The position numbers were made by a program, and so were the translations under genes. The notes beneath the pieces are model-generated. The model was not told the DNA's origin and ran no database searches. It was given only the letters and a program-made list of their open reading frames with translations. Below, in pieces: positions 50,905 through 56,522 of a stretch of DNA of 64,000 nucleotides. Each line of letters begins with the position of its first letter. Within the stretch, counting starts at the first letter, position 1. The DNA lies in the IMG/VR virus record IMGVR_UViG_3300027749_002876, positions 372,001 to 436,000 of that record, one strand, 5' to 3'. This DNA is from a virus.

Positions 50905-51110
50905 GTATCCCGTTACTATTTTCGTTAAAATAGCGTTTGATTAGCGACAGAGATCCGGTGGCAGAAAACCGTTAGCGTGAGGATTAAAAATACCCTCGCA
51001 GGCTCTGATAGGCAGAATCTCAACTGCACACAGACTTTGAATAAATGAGATGGACAGAGTAACCGCTCAATTAAGGGCTGGCGTGGAAACAAGTAGCTTA
51101 TACTAATTTT

Positions 51111-51195
51111 GGAGATGAAGCATCAATGGTGATGCAGTGGATTGTAAATCCGCCGCCTTATGGCACGACTGGTTCAATCCCAGTAATCTCCACCA
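51111..51195 (+). tRNA. tRNA-Tyr(GTA)
   Basis: A type II tRNA with a long variable arm, anticodon loop TTGTAAA, acceptor GGAGAT/ATCTCC and CCA. Confidence 0.92.
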
Positions 51196-51200
51196 ATATT

Positions 51201-51275
51201 GGTCTCAAAGTGTTCACGGACGCATACATGCCTGTCACGCATGAGGAGCGGGATCGTTACCCGCTGGGACCGCCA
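51201..51275 (+). tRNA. tRNA-Asp(GTC)
   Basis: The acceptor GGTCTCA/TGGGACC, anticodon loop CTGTCAC and CCA are visible. The T loop ATCGTTA is atypical, lacking the usual TTC start. Confidence 0.85.
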
Positions 51276-51281
51276 AAATAT

Positions 51282-51310
51282 TTGACAACAAAAACTATTT
51301 GATATATAAT
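51282..51310 (+). promoter_or_regulatory. Sigma70 promoter TTGACA-N17-TATAAT
   Basis: Exact hexamers between tRNA-Asp and tRNA-Leu(TAA); it restarts transcription of the cluster. Confidence 0.85.
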
Positions 51311-51327
51311 ACAGATTGTTTATAAAT

Positions 51328-51412
51328 GCGGGCATGGGGAAATTGGTTAGACCCAATAGACTTAAAATCTATCGCCTTGTGCATCCCGGTTCGAGTCCGG
51401 GTGCCCGCACCA
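51328..51412 (+). tRNA. tRNA-Leu(TAA)
   Basis: A type II tRNA with acceptor GCGGGCA/TGCCCGC, anticodon loop CTTAAAA and CCA. Confidence 0.94.
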
Positions 51413-51421
51413 AAGAATGAT

Positions 51422-51498
51422 GCCCCTTTAATTAAATCAGGTTATAATGCCGGCCTCATAAGCCGTTTTTCTGGGTTCAAATCCCAGCGGGGGTACCA
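51422..51498 (+). tRNA. tRNA-Met(CAT), elongator type
   Basis: The anticodon loop is CTCATAA with a 4-bp CGGC/GCCG stem, T arm CTGGG/CCCAG and CCA. The acceptor GCCCCTT/CGGGGGT is imperfect, with wobble pairs at 1-72 and 6-67 and a T-C mismatch at 7-66. Confidence 0.8.
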
Positions 51499-51506
51499 TG
51501 TATTTA

Positions 51507-51595
51507 GGAGAGTTGGGTGAGTGGTTAAACCAGCAGATTGCTAATCTGTCACTGTGAATAACGGTGCGTGGGTTCGAATCCCACACTCTCCGCCA
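51507..51595 (+). tRNA. tRNA-Ser(GCT)
   Basis: A type II tRNA with acceptor GGAGAGT/ACTCTCC, anticodon loop TTGCTAA and CCA. Its 3' half overlaps the antisense end of the minus-strand gene at 51549. Confidence 0.93.
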
Positions 51596-52157
51596 AACTT
51601 TTTAGTAATTCTTCAATGCTAATATTTAAGAATGATAACCCGAAAATAATTCGTGTGGTTTTGATATTTTCCACACTGTGAAAGTTTCTGCTATTCATTA
51701 GATACCAAGTACCAGTATTAAAAAAATATTCTTGTTGTGCAGATACCTCTTTATATGTAAGTACATTTCCTCCTACAGTATCACTTGCTAAATCTTCTTT
51801 ATCATAAAAGATAGTGCTAACATTATCTCCACCTAACTCAATATAAAAATTTATACTTGCTGTTCGCACTCTATCAGAGTGTGGTGGATATGATGCAAAT
51901 TCTATAGGATTTATATTATGTATAACACCAATTGTTGCATATAGTTTATGCTTAAACAATGGCTGGAATTCTTGTGTAGCTATGAGATTAATACTGTCGT
52001 TAGAAAAAAAATCACCAGCGGCACAGTTAATATCAGGACCTTGTATTGAACTGTGCCAATTTCTAGAACTAACATTTATTGGTCGATCTAGAGCGACTGA
52101 TTTAACTAAGTTAATTAAGTTATCAGATGGTTTAGGTAATTGCAAAGTATAAATCAT
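51549..52157 (-). CDS. Putative 2OG-Fe(II) oxygenase-like protein (202 aa)
   Basis: The core has HxD in YPPHSDRVRTASINFYIEL and a distal His plus Arg in WYLMNSRNFHSVENIKTTR, consistent with Fe(II)/2-oxoglutarate binding. The last 13-15 codons run antisense through tRNA-Ser(GCT), producing the SVGFEPT string familiar from antisense tRNA-Ser. The natural stop may therefore have been lost when the gene and tRNA came together. It is transcribed from TATAAATA at 52184-52191. Confidence 0.65.
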   Translation of the reverse strand: MIYTLQLPKPSDNLINLVKSVALDRPINVSSRNWHSSIQGPDINCAAGDFFSNDSINLIATQEFQPLFKHKLYATIGVIHNINPIEFASYPPHSDRVRTASINFYIELGGDNVSTIFYDKEDLASDTVGGNVLTYKEVSAQQEYFFNTGTWYLMNSRNFHSVENIKTTRIIFGLSFLNISIEELLKSLAESVGFEPTHRYSQ

Positions 52158-52162
52158 TTAAT

Positions 52163-52184
52163 ACAGTCTTATGTTTAAGACTGT
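52163..52184 (-). other. Hairpin in the 5' leader of the 51549-52157 gene
   Basis: ACAGTCTTA and TAAGACTGT form a 9-bp stem (11 with flanking AT pairs) and 4-nt loop between the TATAAATA box and ATG. It is possibly a leader structure controlling translation or mRNA stability. Confidence 0.5.
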
Positions 52185-52191
52185 ATTTATA
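52184..52191 (-). promoter_or_regulatory. TATAAATA late promoter box (minus)
   Basis: An exact TATAAATA on the minus strand, 26 nt before the ATG at 52157. Most of the leader is a hairpin. Confidence 0.7.
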
Positions 52192-52388
52192 CCGAACGTT
52201 CCGGGTGTCTTCGGATAGTGTGACCCACACGATGAGAAGTACAGTGACATGTACGGGTGGTAGTCTTTAAACCTAAAGGCCGCTAGCAATGCGAGAACGG
52301 TCCCTGTCGGGAAGCGGGTGGAAGGAGTGTGTGATGGGTATGATAGCGTCATATCTTGATACTCTATAATTACCGCCGGGGGATGCAG
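52192..52388 (+). ncRNA. Gene-free, relatively GC-rich structured stretch
   Basis: I see no supportable ORF. Short self-complementary segments include CTTTA/TAAAG, GGTCCC/GGGA and GGGT/ACCC. The region lies between the divergent TATAAATA and the stem before tRNA-Cys. It could be the leader of the tRNA-Cys/Gly transcript. Confidence 0.35.
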
Positions 52389-52475
52389 AGCATATTGAAA
52401 TACATTAAAGATAGGGTCGTATCGGTTCATTGAACCTTAGTACATACCAAGGTAGTTAGTGTGTTTCAATATGCT
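52389..52475 (+). other. 20-bp stem ending 5 nt before tRNA-Cys
   Basis: 52389-52408 pairs with 52456-52475 over 20 bp (12 perfect outer pairs, then 8 including two G-U). The 47-nt loop contains a GGTTC/GAACC hairpin. Confidence 0.6.
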
Positions 52476-52480
52476 TTTAT

Positions 52481-52556
52481 GTAGGTGTGTACCGAATGGT
52501 TAGGTAGCGGATTGCAAATCCGTGCTATGCAGGTTCGATCCCTGTCACCTACTCCA
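52481..52556 (+). tRNA. tRNA-Cys(GCA)
   Basis: The acceptor GTAGGTG/CACCTAC, anticodon loop TTGCAAA and CCA are visible. Confidence 0.93.
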
Positions 52557-52564
52557 GAATATAT

Positions 52565-52638
52565 GCGGGGTTGGCATATTGGTTGTGTCCTAGCCTTCCA
52601 AGCTAGTCAAAGGAGTTCGATTCTCCTACCCCGCTCCA
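52565..52638 (+). tRNA. tRNA-Gly(TCC)
   Basis: The acceptor GCGGGGT/ACCCCGC, anticodon loop CTTCCAA and CCA are visible. Confidence 0.94.
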
Positions 52639-52641
52639 AAA

Positions 52642-53202
52642 TTATCGTATAATAAGGTTAGAAAAAAGTTTAACGATATCATCCCATGCTATACGTCTGT
52701 CATTAGTTCGAAGGCTGTAACATTTTCTTGGTCCAATTCCAATTGCTCGGTGTATTGTAGAAGCATTTACTAAGTATGCCTTATTGTTGTTTGTATCATA
52801 CTGTTTGCTAGGAGTAAGTATAGGTTTGTATTTTGTAACTACTCCCCAGTTATCTTTATTTAAAGCCCCACCAGTAATTCCATCTACTTCAACCTCATCA
52901 TGGTCATAAAATTCTAGTACACCTGTACCACCGTCTATCCAATTAATGCCAAACATAAAATCTTCAGGAACTATTGCATCTGAATGCAATGCTCCTTTGA
53001 AATCTGTTTTTTTAAAATAACTTAGTTTACACCAATTTAAACCCAAAAGATTAATATATTCTGGTTTAAAAATATGATCGATTCTATCTAGTCTCATATA
53101 ATTAAATGGTAAATGGTCATCATCAAATCCCTTAAAGGAAGGCAATGTTACCTCACTGAATGCCGGTAAGTTTAACTCATATAGTTGTTCGGATGTAATC
53201 AT
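52642..53202 (-). CDS. Putative 2OG-Fe(II) oxygenase-like protein (186 aa)
   Basis: HxD occurs in FKGALHSDAIVPEDF, then the strand FGINWIDGGTGVLEFYDHDE, a distal His in VNASTIHRAIGIGPRKCYSLR and following Arg. This layout matches small Fe(II)/2OG oxygenase-like phage proteins and is the third such gene in this region, though sequence similarity between them is low. It is expressed from a TAAATA box 5 nt before the ATG; its stop lies 4 nt from tRNA-Gly. Confidence 0.62.
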   Translation of the reverse strand: MITSEQLYELNLPAFSEVTLPSFKGFDDDHLPFNYMRLDRIDHIFKPEYINLLGLNWCKLSYFKKTDFKGALHSDAIVPEDFMFGINWIDGGTGVLEFYDHDEVEVDGITGGALNKDNWGVVTKYKPILTPSKQYDTNNNKAYLVNASTIHRAIGIGPRKCYSLRTNDRRIAWDDIVKLFSNLIIR

Positions 53203-53207
53203 ATATA

Positions 53208-53213
53208 TATTTA
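53208..53213 (-). promoter_or_regulatory. TAAATA box, 5 nt before ATG (minus)
   Basis: On the minus strand, ACTAAATATATATATG leads into the 186-aa gene. Confidence 0.6.
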
Positions 53214-53230
53214 GTTGTTGACCAATAGTA

Positions 53231-53259
53231 TTGACAGATAAATAGTTTTTTGTTATAAT
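53231..53259 (+). promoter_or_regulatory. Sigma70 promoter TTGACA-N17-TATAAT
   Basis: Exact hexamers directly before tRNA-Leu(TAG). Confidence 0.85.
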
Positions 53260-53267
53260 AGTAAAAT

Positions 53268-53344
53268 GCCCTGGTGGTGAAATTGGTAGACACAGCGGTC
53301 TTAGAAGCCGTAAGCTGAGAGTTCGAGTCTCTCCTAGGGCACCA
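53268..53344 (+). tRNA. tRNA-Leu(TAG)
   Basis: The acceptor GCCCTGG/CTAGGGC, anticodon loop CTTAGAA and CCA are visible. The variable region is short for a Leu tRNA (GTAAGCTGA). Confidence 0.9.
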
Positions 53345-53422
53345 AACTAAAACATATTAAACAGATGGATACAAGCTGTAGGTATACAGTGGTAACAGAA
53401 TGGTTAGTATGTTTTAGTTTGG
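53342..53422 (+). other. 19-bp stem joining tRNA-Leu 3' end to tRNA-Ala 5' end
   Basis: 53342-53360 pairs with 53404-53422 (15 perfect outer pairs, then 4 including one G-U). The stem begins with the CCA of tRNA-Leu and ends on the first two G of tRNA-Ala. The 43-nt loop holds a CTGTA/TACAG hairpin. Confidence 0.6.
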
Positions 53423-53494
53423 GGGATTGATGTAATGGGAGCCTGGGACCTTTGCAAGGTCTTCGTAACAGTTCGATTCTGTTATCCTCCACCA
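53421..53494 (+). tRNA. tRNA-Ala(TGC)
   Basis: The acceptor GGGGGAT/ATCCTCC, anticodon loop TTTGCAA and CCA are visible. Confidence 0.92.
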
Positions 53495-53500
53495 AGATAG

Positions 53501-53575
53501 CGCGGGGTAGAGAAGTAGTAACTCATCAGGCTCATAACCTGAAGATCGGCGGTGCGAATCCGTCCCCCGCATCCA
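53501..53575 (+). tRNA. tRNA-fMet(CAT), initiator
   Basis: CGCGGGG opens with C1 opposite A72 (CCCCGCA), the bacterial initiator signature. The anticodon loop is CTCATAA, and CCA is encoded. Only two of the usual three G-C pairs are in the anticodon stem. Confidence 0.88.
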
Positions 53576-53579
53576 GTTA

Positions 53580-53656
53580 CGGAGTGTAGCGCAGTCTGGT
53601 AGCGCACCTGGTTTGGGACCAGGGGGTCCAAAGTTCGAATCTTTGTACTCCGACCA
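53580..53656 (+). tRNA. tRNA-Pro(TGG)
   Basis: The acceptor CGGAGTG/TACTCCG (one wobble), anticodon loop TTTGGGA and CCA are visible. Confidence 0.93.
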
Positions 53657-53678
53657 TAGTTTTTTAAAAGGAAATGTT

Positions 53679-53846
53679 ATGACATGTAGAGGATATGATT
53701 CACGGGCAGTTAAACTTCCCAAAGCAGTTAAACGTGCGGCAACACTTATTCGTGATGCACATGTACGTGGAGCTTTTATTCGTAGTTTTGTAGAGATTGA
53801 AAAAAGCAATTCACGTACAAGTTCTCGTAAGGATAATAGCAAATGA
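53679..53846 (+). CDS. Small basic protein (55 aa)
   Basis: ATG 53679 follows AAAAGGAAATGTT. The product MTCRGYDSRAVKLPKAVKRA, then IRDAHVRGAFIRSFVEIEKS, is basic and helical and could bind nucleic acid. Its stop overlaps the next start (ATGA). The family is unknown to me. Confidence 0.6.
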   Translation: MTCRGYDSRAVKLPKAVKRAATLIRDAHVRGAFIRSFVEIEKSNSRTSSRKDNSK

Positions 53847-54022
53847 CTAAAGGTAGCTTGCCAAGACCATACAGTGTTGATTTAAATACATTTGACAACA
53901 ACTGGAACAATATTTTTCGCAAGCCTGATCCAAGAACTATTGAGGATCAACAGAATGAAGATGAAGCGTTTGAAAAAATTGCTAATCAAACAGAAGTTAA
54001 AGATAGTAACCAAGGTGGTTAA
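53843..54022 (+). CDS. Small conserved phage protein (59 aa)
   Basis: MTKGSLPRPYSVDLNTFDNN, WNNIFRKPDPRTIEDQQNED matches a short protein type I recall from T4-like marine phages (pattern PRPxSVD...F..NWDNIF). It is coupled to the 55-aa gene by a 4-nt overlap and ends 5 nt before tRNA-Val. Its function is unknown. Confidence 0.65.
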   Translation: MTKGSLPRPYSVDLNTFDNNWNNIFRKPDPRTIEDQQNEDEAFEKIANQTEVKDSNQGG

Positions 54023-54027
54023 ATATC

Positions 54028-54103
54028 GGGTCGTTAGCTCAGTTGGTAGAGCGTCTGCCTTACACGCAGAATGTCGGGAGTTCGAGTCTCTCACGACCCA
54101 CCA
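54028..54103 (+). tRNA. tRNA-Val(TAC)
   Basis: The acceptor GGGTCGT/ACGACCC, anticodon loop CTTACAC and CCA are visible. Confidence 0.95.
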
Positions 54104-54118
54104 AACAAAGGAGTAATT

Positions 54119-54259
54119 ATGAGCAAAAGTGAAGATGTAATCAACAGAGCATACGGTCACATTGTGAAAGAAGTTAATCCTACAATTAGTTTTGATATAC
54201 TTGTATTTCGTGGTTTCAAATACTATTGGTACAAGTTGATTAGAAAAGTAACAAGATAA
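54119..54259 (+). CDS. Small hypothetical protein (46 aa)
   Basis: ATG 54119 follows AAAGGAGTAATT, a strong site. The product MSKSEDVINRAYGHIVKEVN ends with an aromatic/basic helix (GFKYYWYKLIRKVTR). The longer frame enters tRNA-Val and is not credible. Its function is unknown. Confidence 0.6.
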   Translation: MSKSEDVINRAYGHIVKEVNPTISFDILVFRGFKYYWYKLIRKVTR

Positions 54260-54284
54260 CCAAGTTTAACAATAGAAAGATGAT

Positions 54285-54506
54285 ATGACTGAAAGCAGAG
54301 CAAGATATACAAGTGAAGAAGCCGCACTCATGGTCGGTAGTCGATTTGATTTAGTTCTTATTGCCTCACAACGTGTAAGAGAATTAAAGCGTGGGCATAA
54401 ATCATTGCTCAATACAAAAGCAGGACCCACTGTAACTGCATTAATGGAAATTGAAGCTGGACTAGTTGGACGAGAATATCTCAAACGTATTAGAAAAAAT
54501 TTATAA
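54285..54506 (+). CDS. rpoZ: RNA polymerase omega subunit homologue (73 aa)
   Basis: YTSEEAALMVGSRFDLVLIA, SQRVRELKRG and PTVTALMEIEAGLVGREYL match RpoZ at the conserved core (RFDLVL, TV.AL.EI..G). Omega wraps the beta-prime C-terminus of bacterial RNA polymerase and helps assembly. The phage version is short at the C-terminus. It lies between tRNA-Val and tRNA-Trp with no clear ribosome binding site. It might modify host polymerase during infection. Confidence 0.85.
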   Translation: MTESRARYTSEEAALMVGSRFDLVLIASQRVRELKRGHKSLLNTKAGPTVTALMEIEAGLVGREYLKRIRKNL

Positions 54507-54511
54507 ACAAT

Positions 54512-54585
54512 GTCTCTCTAGTATAATGGCAGTACTGCGGTCTCCAAAACCGTTAGTGGGGGTTCGAGTCCCTCGGGGGATGCCA
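54512..54585 (+). tRNA. tRNA-Trp(CCA)
   Basis: The anticodon loop CTCCAAA, acceptor GTCTCTC/GGGGGAT (with wobbles) and CCA are visible. Confidence 0.9.
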
Positions 54586-54630
54586 AATAAGTAGTATAAT
54601 TGATATTTTTTAAAAAAAATATAGGTCCAC

Positions 54631-55275
54631 TTATTTTTTATTAATAGAAGAAACTTGTGCTGTTCTAATTATATGACCGACAGGATCAACGGATTTACAC
54701 TTATCTCCGTGCCATCTTTTAAGATTGCCATTTGATACTATAAATCCGCAATGTTGACATGTGTATTTAGGGGGCGACATTCCTTTGTTAGTTGTTTTGC
54801 CTTTTCGGTAAGCAGATAGTTTTGCTCTTTTTTGGTCTGATCCGATTTTGCCGGTATTTGATATAGCAATATTTTTTTTGTGTTCTTCTGATTTAGGACG
54901 ACCTTTTCCTGCTATGGACATTTTATTTCTTGTTTTTTCAGTTAATATATTAACCCTACGAAATATTTCTACGTTTGAATTCGGGTCATGATATTTGCCA
55001 TTTAATAACAACGGGTTCCCCCATTCTTGTTTAATTGTAATTTGTTCTTGTTGCCAGCACTTGACAGAATCTATATTTCTATATATAATCTCTATTATAA
55101 ATGCCTCTTTTCCGTACTGTTTTATATCTTTCTTTATACGAGTAGAAGATGTAAAATATATTATCCAAAGGTCATGTTCTGGAGTAATTCCAAGTGTTTG
55201 GTTTTTATAGCGGTACCCGTAGTAAAATTCGCTAGTAATTTTGTTAGTTATTTTGTAAACATAAGCGTCAATCAT
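54631..55275 (-). CDS. GIY-YIG homing endonuclease with NUMOD3 motif (214 aa)
   Basis: The N-terminal DAYVYKITNKITSEFYYGYRYK is the GIY-YIG-type core; IKKDIKQYGKEAF and CWQQEQITIKQEWGNPLLLNG follow with candidate catalytic residues. The middle has NUMOD3-like units (GKGRPKSEEHKKNIAISNTG). The C-terminus has a zinc-finger-like YTCQHCGF...HGDKC. It is probably a mobile free-standing endonuclease. The TAAATA box is at 55294-55299 with AAGGA between. Confidence 0.82.
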   Translation of the reverse strand: MIDAYVYKITNKITSEFYYGYRYKNQTLGITPEHDLWIIYFTSSTRIKKDIKQYGKEAFIIEIIYRNIDSVKCWQQEQITIKQEWGNPLLLNGKYHDPNSNVEIFRRVNILTEKTRNKMSIAGKGRPKSEEHKKNIAISNTGKIGSDQKRAKLSAYRKGKTTNKGMSPPKYTCQHCGFIVSNGNLKRWHGDKCKSVDPVGHIIRTAQVSSINKK

Positions 55276-55293
55276 ATATTGTCCTTGTTTATC

Positions 55294-55299
55294 TATTTA
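55294..55299 (-). promoter_or_regulatory. TAAATA box (minus)
   Basis: On the minus strand, GATAAATAGATAAACAAGGA precedes the GIY-YIG ATG by 18 nt. Confidence 0.5.
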
Positions 55300-55317
55300 T
55301 CATTTAGGAGATGTTTT

Positions 55318-55902
55318 ATGCCAAAAGTTTTTCTTTATTCTGACCCACATTTTGGGCACGCCGGCGTTTGTAAATTTACACGTAATGATGGTATTACAAA
55401 ATTAAGGCCATGGACTGATCCAGATGAAATGGATGAAGAATTAGTCCGACGATACAATGAAGTGGTAGGCCCCAAAGACAAGTGCTATTTTTTGGGAGAT
55501 GTAGTTATCAATCGCAAAGCATTATCTACCGTAGGCCGCTTAAATGGCGACAAAGTATTGATTCGTGGTAACCACGATATCTTCCGTGATGATGAGTATA
55601 GATTATACTTCCGTGAATTGCGCGCCTATCATGTTATGAATGGAATGATATTAAGTCATATACCTATTCATACTGAATCCTTAGGTCGTTTTGGAACTAA
55701 CATTCACGGTCACTTACACGCCAATCGTGTAATGATGGAACCTGTGGGCAAGTATGGCATTCCTATAATTGATGCTAGATATCATTGTGTATGCGTTGAG
55801 CATACAGATTACACACCTATACTGTTTGAAGATGTTATCAAACGTATTGAAAGTGAAGGTGGTAGTGTAGGTTTCAAAAACGGCAACGGACCTACAATGT
55901 AA
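55318..55902 (+). CDS. Calcineurin-like metallophosphoesterase (194 aa)
   Basis: Metal-binding motifs run in order: SDPHFGHAG (D-x-H), FLGDVV (GD), VLIRGNHD (GNHD), LSHIPIH and INIHGHLH-type GTNIHGHLHA (GHxH). It would hydrolyse phosphoesters; substrates could be nucleotides or nucleic-acid ends. ATG 55318 follows TTAGGAG; the longer upstream frame overlaps the divergent promoter and is spurious. A strong terminator follows. Confidence 0.9.
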   Translation: MPKVFLYSDPHFGHAGVCKFTRNDGITKLRPWTDPDEMDEELVRRYNEVVGPKDKCYFLGDVVINRKALSTVGRLNGDKVLIRGNHDIFRDDEYRLYFRELRAYHVMNGMILSHIPIHTESLGRFGTNIHGHLHANRVMMEPVGKYGIPIIDARYHCVCVEHTDYTPILFEDVIKRIESEGGSVGFKNGNGPTM

Positions 55903-55930
55903 AATAGGACCTTCGGGTCCTATTTTTATT
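55901..55930. terminator. Bidirectional rho-independent terminator
   Basis: An 11-bp stem (AAAATAGGACC with GGTCCTATTTT) closed by a TTCG tetraloop, T-rich on both strands. It separates the convergent metallophosphoesterase and methyltransferase-like genes. Confidence 0.9.
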
Positions 55931-56522
55931 TACAGCCTATAATCATATAACGATTATATCCATTTTCTTTATATTGTACATGTTTTTGTCCGGAATACAA
56001 TAATTTATTTAGATTAAACTTATTAATTAACTCATCTAAACTACTAGTGGTTTGTTTTATATACCAGGGAAATTTAGGATCCGATATATCGGTAGTTTGA
56101 ATACATACTAAACTATTATTAGGAACTGTATCATACCATTTATTACTATCCATCTGGTCTATACTACAGTTTATAAAAATAGAGTCATTACAATTACTAA
56201 AATCATAATCATTAACATCCTGTATATGATTATGTACATTTGGTTTCTCATACTGCCACATATCACATACACGATTAGCCGTAGTAATTGCTTCTGGATT
56301 TATATCATAACCGTATACCGTATTATAAAATTCAGGTTTGCGAGTAATTAACATAAATGCTAGTAAGTTATCCCAACATCCTAATACATGTAACGTAGGA
56401 TCTTTAACGAATTCGCTATACATTACAATTTCTAATTCCTCACATAACCATAACTTACTTTTTATTAAGCCATGATAAAAGGATTCATGTGTATCAAATT
56501 TATTTGAATTTGTCATTTTCAT
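55926..56522 (-). CDS. Class I SAM methyltransferase-like protein (198 aa)
   Basis: Residues about 45-85 have LHVLGCWDNLLAFMLI then VYGYDINPEAITTANRV, resembling motif I (degenerate) and the acidic end of strand 2 in class I methyltransferases. Later strands follow (DSIFINCSIDQM, NSLVCIQTTD). The glycine-rich loop is weak, so it may not be active. It overlaps the PP-loop gene end by 23 nt, so the pair is probably functional together. Confidence 0.6.
   Translation of the reverse strand: MKMTNSNKFDTHESFYHGLIKSKLWLCEELEIVMYSEFVKDPTLHVLGCWDNLLAFMLITRKPEFYNTVYGYDINPEAITTANRVCDMWQYEKPNVHNHIQDVNDYDFSNCNDSIFINCSIDQMDSNKWYDTVPNNSLVCIQTTDISDPKFPWYIKQTTSSLDELINKFNLNKLLYSGQKHVQYKENGYNRYMIIGCK

Larger units (their letters stand above)
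50379..51110 (+). ncRNA. Large structured RNA candidate with embedded tRNA-Glu
   Basis: There is no plausible protein gene over about 730 nt, yet the sequence is highly structured and driven by two sigma70 promoters. A boxA-like GTTCTTTAAAAA (50413-50424) precedes a 14-bp hairpin (50435-50468). A 16-bp stem joins 50699-50714 with 50807-50822. tRNA-Glu follows. The 3' part has hairpins CTATTTT/AAAATAG and ATCTCA/TGAGAT and ends at tRNA-Tyr. Size, phage origin and tRNA association resemble the GOLLD and ROOL giant RNAs, but I cannot confirm the family. A tmRNA was considered; no tag ORF fits. Confidence 0.5.

Noticed and set aside
52158-52430. Minus-strand 90-codon ORF
   Set aside because: It covers the structured leader and the TATAAATA promoter of the next minus gene, without a ribosome binding site or recognisable protein features.
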